Assembly: GCA_902475645.1 (NCBI GenBank) | Contig: CABSAH010000048.1 | Location: 1-10,433 of the forward strand | Direction: 5' to 3' | Source of the DNA: an uncultured Christensenellaceae bacterium | GTDB lineage: Bacteria > Bacillota > Clostridia > Christensenellales > CAG-138 | DNA: 10,433 bases | In this document: piece after piece, positions 6,438 through 10,433 of the stretch | Layout of the letters: every line of letters begins with the position of its first letter | How positions within the stretch are numbered: the stretch's first letter is position 1 | Translations under genes and position numbers: made by a program | Notes under the pieces: generated by a model | The model's input: only the letters and a program-made list of their open reading frames with translations | What the model was told of the DNA's origin: nothing | Databases searched by the model: none

Positions 6438-7177
6438 TGTGCATCCTCCGTCGCTTTGCCAAGCACCATGCCTATTGAATCGTTTATAATAAGGTCTGCG
6501 CGGTGGTCATAGGGCGTTTCGCTCTTGTTTATAAGCACAAGCTTATTGCCGCGGTAGTAATCTATAAGCCCGCTTGCAGGGTATACGTTCAGGCTTGTGC
6601 CGCCGACTATGAGCATATCCGCGCGCATAATGTGCGCTATTGCGCCGCGCAGCGTATCCGCGTCCAGCCCTTCTTCATACAGCACCACGTCCGGCTTTAT
6701 AACGCAGCCGCAGTCGCATACGGGCACGTTGGGCATAGCTTCAAGCTGCTCAACGGTGTAGCTTTTGCCGCATTGGGTGCAGTAGTTCCTGTATATGCTG
6801 CCGTGCAGCTCGTATACGCTTTTGCTGCCCGCAAGCTGATGCAGCCCATCTATATTCTGTGTGATGACCGCCGTAAGCTTGCCCATGCGTTCAAGCCCTG
6901 CAAGCGCATAATGCGCGCGGTTGGGCTTTATGCCCGTTACCATAAGGGCGCTTCTGTAATACTTATAGAATATGTCCGTATGGCGGATAAAGAACGTGTG
7001 GCTCAGCAATTCCTCCGGCGGATAGCCAAAGCGGCGTATGGCGTCGAAATAGCCGTTTTCGCTGCGGAAATCCGGTATGCCGCTTTCCGTGGATACGCCC
7101 GCCCCGCCAAGGAAGGCTATGCGCTTGCTGCCGTTTATCATATCCTTCAGCGCGTTTATTTTCGCCGTAATGTCCAT
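6434..7177 (-). CDS. cobB: Sir2-family NAD-dependent protein deacylase (sirtuin)
   Basis: This enzyme removes acyl groups from lysine side chains, consuming NAD and releasing nicotinamide and O-acyl-ADP-ribose; it acts in the cytosol. The 247 aa length is typical of bacterial sirtuins. Motifs: GGAGVSTESGIPDFR (24-38) for NAD binding, TQNIDGLH (106-113), catalytic His125 in ELHGS, PDVVLYEE (162-169) and GGTSLNVYP (192-200). Zinc ligands are Cys133 and Cys136, then a cluster Cys154, Cys156, Cys158 spaced CxCxC where the family usually has CxxC. I see no clean YxxR pair in the 65-80 region (YKYYR), so a SIRT5-like desuccinylase role is not indicated. The ATG at 7177 is chosen over 7198 because AGGAGG (7184-7189) lies 6 bases before it. 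It is first gene of an operon with the metal transporter and has a good promoter at 7211-7239. Confidence 0.96.
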   Translation of the reverse strand: MDITAKINALKDMINGSKRIAFLGGAGVSTESGIPDFRSENGYFDAIRRFGYPPEELLSHTFFIRHTDIFYKYYRSALMVTGIKPNRAHYALAGLERMGKLTAVITQNIDGLHQLAGSKSVYELHGSIYRNYCTQCGKSYTVEQLEAMPNVPVCDCGCVIKPDVVLYEEGLDADTLRGAIAHIMRADMLIVGGTSLNVYPASGLIDYYRGNKLVLINKSETPYDHRADLIINDSIGMVLGKATEDAQ

Positions 7178-7183
7178 ATAGTG

Positions 7184-7189
7184 CCTCCT
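7184..7189 (-). promoter_or_regulatory. Ribosome binding site fixing the sirtuin start
   Basis: A perfect AGGAGG on the minus strand, 6 bases before the ATG at 7177. It lies downstream of the alternative in-frame ATG at 7198, which has no comparable site, so the 247 aa product is preferred. Confidence 0.9.
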
Positions 7190-7210
7190 ATCGGTCATAT
7201 GAGTTAAATC

Positions 7211-7239
7211 ATTATACCAGATTATGAACTGTATAACAA
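7211..7239 (-). promoter_or_regulatory. Promoter of the sirtuin-transporter operon
   Basis: On the minus strand TTGTTA (7239-7234) and TATAAT (7216-7211) are spaced by 17 bases, and the -10 is extended by TGG (7219-7217). The leader would be about 27 bases. It lies back to back with the promoter of the aminotransferase gene. Confidence 0.8.
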
Positions 7240-7265
7240 ATAATGCAGGAAATCCTTCATAACAC

Positions 7266-7294
7266 TTTACTTAATATGCAATTAGGAGTACAAT
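7266..7294 (+). promoter_or_regulatory. Promoter of the aspartate aminotransferase gene
   Basis: TTTACT (7266-7271) and TACAAT (7289-7294) are spaced by 17 bases, matching consensus at 4/6 and 5/6. Transcription would start near 7301, giving a leader of about 38 bases. No operator-like repeat is obvious between this and the divergent promoter. Confidence 0.6.
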
Positions 7295-7326
7295 ATGGCT
7301 GTCAAACGCATAAAATCATTCATTGT

Positions 7327-7331
7327 GGAGG
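7327..7331 (+). promoter_or_regulatory. Ribosome binding site fixing the aminotransferase start
   Basis: GGAGG in the context GTGGAGGT, 7 bases before the ATG at 7339. No such site precedes the in-frame ATG at 7243, which also lies upstream of the likely promoter. Confidence 0.85.
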
Positions 7332-7338
7332 TATTTGC

Positions 7339-8607
7339 ATGAAGCGTGTTTGTGAGATGAGCCAAAGCGAGCTGAACGAATTCTATTCCGCCGCAAAAAA
7401 GGAATACGAAGCCTGCAAGGCCAAGGGACTTTCGCTGAACATGGCGCGCGGCAAGCCCAGCACGGCGCAGCTTGATCTTTCCAAGGACCTGCTGAGCATA
7501 TTGAACGAGGGTAATTGCAGCGTGGACGGTATAGACGCCCGCAACTACGGCACGCTTGAGGGTCTGCCCTGCTGCCGCAGGATGTTTGCGGACATATTGG
7601 GCGTTGATACGGAGGAGGTCTTTGCGGCCGGAAGCGCCAGCCTTACCATTATGTATGATACTATTGCAAAGGCGTTCACCCACGGCCTGCTGCATAGCGA
7701 AAAGCCCTGGGCAAAGCTTGATAAGGTCAAATTCCTTTGCCCCGTTCCCGGGTACGACAGGCATTTTACAATATGCGAAAGCTTCGGCATAGAGATGATA
7801 AATGTTCCCATGACCGCCGAAGGCCCCGATATGGATATGGTGGAGGAGCTTATAAAGGATAAGGACGTAAAGGGCATGTGGTGCGTGCCTAAGTATTCCA
7901 ACCCCGAGGGCATAATTTACAGCGAGGCTACCATACGCCGCATAGCCGCCATGAAGCCCGCCGCGAGCGACTTTGTGCTGATGTGGGACAATGCATACTG
8001 CGTGCATGAGTTCGACGGCGAATATGTACCCTTCCCCAATATTTTGGAATACTGCCGCGAGGCCGGCAATCCGGACATGGTGTTTGAATTCGCCTCCACC
8101 TCCAAAATAACATTCCCCGGCGCGGGCGTATCCTGCTTCGCCACCAGCCGCGACAATATGGCATACATGAAAAAGCTGCTCAATGCGCAGGTGATAAGCT
8201 TTGATAAGCTGAACCAGCTCCGCCATGTGCTGTTCCTGAAGGATAAGGCGGGCGTTATTGAACACATGAAGAAGCATGCCGCAATAATGAAGCCCAAGTT
8301 CGATGCCGTGATAGCCGCGCTCGATACCGTTGCGCCCTACGGCATAGCAAGCTACAACCGCCCCAAGGGAGGCTATTTTGTAAGCCTTAACGTTATGAAC
8401 GGCTGCGCAAAGCGCGTGCATCAGCTTATGAAGGAGGCGGGCGTGGTTATGACCGGCCCCGGCGCCACCTTCCCCTACGGCAAGGACCCCAACGATTCCA
8501 ATCTGCGCATTGCCCCCAGCCTGCCCCCCGTTGAGGATGTTAAGCAGGCCATGGAGGTGCTGTGCGCCTGCATAAAGCTTGCCGCCGCCGAAAAAGCGCT
8601 GGCCTAA
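7339..8607 (+). CDS. Subgroup Ic aspartate aminotransferase (PLP-dependent, Aminotran_MocR-like)
   Basis: The enzyme should transfer the amino group between aspartate and 2-oxoglutarate, forming oxaloacetate and glutamate; a fold-type I PLP enzyme, cytosolic. The 422 aa protein matches the atypical Ic group (PF12897, as in the Corynebacterium enzyme) by MARGKPS..QLDLS (35-48) and RNYG.L.G (68-75). PLP-site residues are YSNPEG (186-191) with Asn188, WDNAY (216-220) with Asp217 and Tyr220, the Schiff-base lysine Lys256 in STSKITFPG (253-261), and Arg390 in NLRIAPS binding the substrate carboxylate. The start at 7339 has GGAGG (7327-7331) 7 bases away; an upstream in-frame ATG at 7243 precedes the promoter and is rejected. 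It is monocistronic, divergent from the sirtuin and followed by a terminator. Family assignment is strong; strict preference for aspartate is inferred from the family. Confidence 0.95.
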   Translation: MKRVCEMSQSELNEFYSAAKKEYEACKAKGLSLNMARGKPSTAQLDLSKDLLSILNEGNCSVDGIDARNYGTLEGLPCCRRMFADILGVDTEEVFAAGSASLTIMYDTIAKAFTHGLLHSEKPWAKLDKVKFLCPVPGYDRHFTICESFGIEMINVPMTAEGPDMDMVEELIKDKDVKGMWCVPKYSNPEGIIYSEATIRRIAAMKPAASDFVLMWDNAYCVHEFDGEYVPFPNILEYCREAGNPDMVFEFASTSKITFPGAGVSCFATSRDNMAYMKKLLNAQVISFDKLNQLRHVLFLKDKAGVIEHMKKHAAIMKPKFDAVIAALDTVAPYGIASYNRPKGGYFVSLNVMNGCAKRVHQLMKEAGVVMTGPGATFPYGKDPNDSNLRIAPSLPPVEDVKQAMEVLCACIKLAAAEKALA

Positions 8608-8622
8608 ACGCCCATAGCTACA

Positions 8623-8636
8623 CCCGCCAAGGCGGG
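8623..8636. repeat. Small perfect inverted repeat after the aminotransferase gene
   Basis: CCCGCC (8623-8628) and GGCGGG (8631-8636) form a tight hairpin 15 bases past the stop codon. It is followed by AATAAAAC, not by T residues, so it is not itself a plus-strand intrinsic terminator. It may protect the mRNA 3' end or assist the terminator 35 bases further on. Confidence 0.5.
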
Positions 8637-8671
8637 AATAAAACAGCTTAATAAAATAGCTTATATGAACA

Positions 8672-8697
8672 AGGGGACGCATTGCGTCCCCTGTTTT
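8672..8697 (+). terminator. Intrinsic terminator of the aminotransferase gene
   Basis: AGGGGACGC (8672-8680) pairs perfectly with GCGTCCCCT (8684-8692) around a 3-base loop and is followed by GTTTT. It lies 64 bases past the stop codon and before the cutC promoter. The T tract is short but the stem is strong. Confidence 0.8.
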
Positions 8698-8740
8698 GCT
8701 GTAATTCGCCAATAACTTTTCTTTACAGTCATCGCACAAA

Positions 8741-8770
8741 TTGACAAAATGCATCGGCGCAAAGTATCAT
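8741..8770 (+). promoter_or_regulatory. Promoter of the cutC-fucosidase operon
   Basis: A perfect TTGACA (8741-8746) is followed after 18 bases by TATCAT (8765-8770), a 5/6 match to the -10 consensus. Transcription would begin near 8777, with a leader of about 23 bases that carries GGGGGAG before the cutC ATG. No clear operator or catabolite-control site is visible. Confidence 0.7.
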
Positions 8771-8799
8771 ATTCTCATAAAGCCAAGGGGGAGTGAGCA

Positions 8800-9564
8800 A
8801 TGCGGACGCTGATTGAAATATGCTGCGGCAGCGCGGAGGATGCAATACTTGCCTTCCGCGCGGGGGCGGATAGGGCGGAGCTGAACAGCGACCTTTTTCA
8901 CGGCGGCCTTACGCCGACGACAGGCAGCCTTATCGCCGCCAAAAAAGCCGTGCCCAAGCTTGAAATAATGGCCATGGTGCGCCCGCGCGAGGGCGGCTTT
9001 TGCTACACGGATACGGAATACGCAGTTATGCTTGAGGATGCGCGGCTTTTGCTTGAAAACGGCGCGGACGGCATAGTGTTCGGCTTTTTGCACGAAAACG
9101 GCACGGTGAACGCCGAACGCACGGAGCGCTTTGCCCGCATTGCAAAGGAACATGGCAAAAAGAGCGTGTTCAGCCGGGCGATAGACGTTGTGCCGAGCTG
9201 GTGCGCGGCGCTTGATACGCTTATGGAAATTGGCGTTGACCGCGTGCTTACGAGCGGACAGCGCCCAACCGCTGCGGAGGGTGCGGATACGATAGCCGCC
9301 ATGCTTCGCCGCGCCGCGGGAAGGATAGAGATTCTGCCGGGCTCTGGCATACGCGCAGGGAACGCGCGGCAGATAATAGAGCGCACAGGCTGCACGCAGA
9401 TACACATGAGCGCGCACGGCGCAGCTTACGATATGTCCGCCGCAAACGAATACGGAATAAGCTTCACGGGCGGCGAAATACCGGCGGAGGGCTGCTATAA
9501 GCTGATAGACCCTAAGCGCGTTGAAGAAATTGTTAATATGCTGAAAGGAGATTCCTATGTATAG
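8800..9564 (+). CDS. cutC: CutC family TIM-barrel protein
   Basis: The CutC family is traditionally linked to copper homeostasis, but its biochemical role is disputed and the TIM-barrel fold suggests an enzyme. The 254 aa length is normal. Family signatures in order: EICCGS (6-11), ADRAELNS (23-30), HGGLTPTTG (34-42), MVRPREGGFCYTD (59-71), DGIVFG (90-95), SRAID (125-129), DRVLTSGQ (147-154), PGSGIRAGN (180-188) and HMSAH (202-206). Where E. coli CutC has FHRA, this protein has FSRA, so the conserved His is Ser125. ELNS in place of the E. coli ELCA matches a Clostridia sub-family, as I recall it. It is cytosolic, with no signal peptide. A GGGGGAG site lies 5 bases before the ATG. The last 8 bases overlap the fucosidase start, so the two are translationally coupled; this context hints at a job in sugar or glycan metabolism rather than copper (inference). 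Confidence 0.93.
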   Translation: MRTLIEICCGSAEDAILAFRAGADRAELNSDLFHGGLTPTTGSLIAAKKAVPKLEIMAMVRPREGGFCYTDTEYAVMLEDARLLLENGADGIVFGFLHENGTVNAERTERFARIAKEHGKKSVFSRAIDVVPSWCAALDTLMEIGVDRVLTSGQRPTAAEGADTIAAMLRRAAGRIEILPGSGIRAGNARQIIERTGCTQIHMSAHGAAYDMSAANEYGISFTGGEIPAEGCYKLIDPKRVEEIVNMLKGDSYV

Positions 9565-10433
9565 CTTTGACCGCGGCGAATACGAACAGCGCATGAGGTG
9601 GTTCCTTGATGCGCGCTTCGGCATGTTCATCCATTGGGGGCTTTACGCCATACCCGCGCGCGGGGAATGGGTGCGCAGTACGGAGCGGATGGAGGAAGCT
9701 GAGTACATGCGCTATTTTTATGAATTTGACCCAAGGCTTTACGACCCTTCCGCATGGGCGCGCGCGGCAAAGCGCGCAGGAATGAAGTATATAATACTAA
9801 CCGCAAAGCATCACGACGGCTTTTGCCTTTTTGATACCGCTACGACCGATTTTAATTCGGTTAAAACAAAGCTTGGGCGCGACGTTGTTAAGGACTTTAC
9901 CGACGCCGCCCGCGCCGAAGGGCTGCATGTTGGTCTGTATTATTCGCTGATAGATTGGCACCACGGCGATTTTCCGCATTACGGGGACAGGCAGCATCCC
10001 ATGCGCAGCCGCCCCGACTGCACCAACGAAAACCGCAATTTTGACGCTTATATTGACTATATGCATGCCCAGGTGCGCGAGCTTTGCACCAATTACGGCA
10101 ATATAGACATAATGTGGTTCGATTTTTCGTATGACGATATGCGCGGGGAAAGGTGGCGCGCAAGCGAGCTTGTGAACATGGTGCGCACGCTCCAGCCCGG
10201 CATAATACTGAACAACCGCCTTGAATGCAGCGGCGAAGGCTTCGGCTCGCTTGCCGAAGGGAACCCTACGCCCTATCATGGCGACTTTGTAAGCCCGGAA
10301 AAGATAATCCCGCCGCGCGGCATATTTGATCCGCAGGGCAACCCCGTATACTGGGAGGTATGCGCAACTATGAACCAAAACTGGGGCTACTGCGGCACGG
10401 ATAATTATTATAAAAGCGCGGATATGCTTATAA
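9557..10433 (+). CDS. GH29 alpha-L-fucosidase, 3' truncated by the window
   Basis: Reading from the ATG at 9557 gives 292 codons with no stop before the window edge, so the C-terminus is missing (family members are usually 400-500 aa or more). The enzyme should release terminal alpha-L-fucose from glycans with retention. GH29 signatures are clear: FGMFIHWGLYAIPARGEW (21-38), TAKHHDGFCLFDT (82-94), GLYYSLIDW (126-134), and the catalytic nucleophile Asp189 in IMWFDF. GDFVSPE (242-248) and WEVCATMNQNWGY (266-278) follow, as in the second half of the GH29 barrel; the acid/base residue cannot be assigned with certainty. No signal peptide precedes the catalytic domain, so it is probably intracellular and acts on imported oligosaccharides. 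An AAAGGAG site (9544-9550) lies inside the end of cutC, 6 bases before the ATG, supporting coupled translation. Linkage specificity is unknown. Confidence 0.95.
   Translation, partial: MYSFDRGEYEQRMRWFLDARFGMFIHWGLYAIPARGEWVRSTERMEEAEYMRYFYEFDPRLYDPSAWARAAKRAGMKYIILTAKHHDGFCLFDTATTDFNSVKTKLGRDVVKDFTDAARAEGLHVGLYYSLIDWHHGDFPHYGDRQHPMRSRPDCTNENRNFDAYIDYMHAQVRELCTNYGNIDIMWFDFSYDDMRGERWRASELVNMVRTLQPGIILNNRLECSGEGFGSLAEGNPTPYHGDFVSPEKIIPPRGIFDPQGNPVYWEVCATMNQNWGYCGTDNYYKSADMLI

Noticed and set aside
7282..8754. A 490-codon open frame on the minus strand opposite the aminotransferase gene
   Set aside because: Same antisense effect; the product is a low-quality His/Gly/Ala-rich sequence, while the plus strand encodes a clear PLP enzyme with all catalytic residues.
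8767..10378. Minus-strand open frames of 287 and 193 codons opposite cutC and the fucosidase gene
   Set aside because: Antisense shadows of strongly supported enzymes; composition is basic and His/Ala-rich, without motifs.
1..10433. CRISPR arrays, tRNA or rRNA genes, transposases, phage or toxin-antitoxin genes
   Set aside because: I looked for regular repeats, tRNA-like cloverleaf ends, transposase motifs and small overlapping gene pairs in the gaps and found none that stand up.

Overview
The window looks like a chromosomal stretch from an uncultured, fairly GC-rich Clostridia-type Firmicute, probably a gut anaerobe. This is inferred from gene content, strong AGGAGG-like ribosome binding sites, Firmicutes-type protein families and a striking preference for ATA as the isoleucine codon. 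It is densely coded: eight genes on both strands, no gap above about 210 bases, and no RNA gene, CRISPR array, insertion sequence or phage gene that I can see.

Left part, minus strand: a 3'-truncated gene (1-1597) encodes an HSL-type alpha/beta-hydrolase fused to a condensation/alcohol-acetyltransferase-like domain with an HxxxDG motif. Upstream lies proS (prolyl-tRNA synthetase, 1741-3477), with its own promoter and an intrinsic terminator that separates it from the fusion gene. Divergent from proS is a small acidic protein of unknown function (3684-4046, plus). It ends facing a minus-strand cluster, with a hairpin terminator usable from both sides between them.

Middle, minus strand: sirtuin (6434-7177), cation diffusion facilitator (5262-6437) and M42 metallopeptidase (4190-5203). 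Sirtuin and transporter overlap by ATGA and are surely one operon. The peptidase has an additional strong promoter whose -35 box lies over the transporter stop codon. Divergent from the sirtuin is a subgroup Ic aspartate aminotransferase (7339-8607, plus), closed by an intrinsic terminator.

Right part, plus strand: a sigma-A-like promoter drives cutC (8800-9564), which overlaps by 8 nt the start of a GH29 alpha-L-fucosidase (9557 to the window end, 3'-truncated). This pair suggests a glycan-use locus continuing to the right.

Most of the window is housekeeping or metabolic. The best leads are the hydrolase-acyltransferase fusion, the translationally coupled CutC-fucosidase and sirtuin-transporter pairs, variant residues in the sirtuin zinc site and in CutC, and the ATA-biased codon use. 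I did not find a convincing wholly new system.
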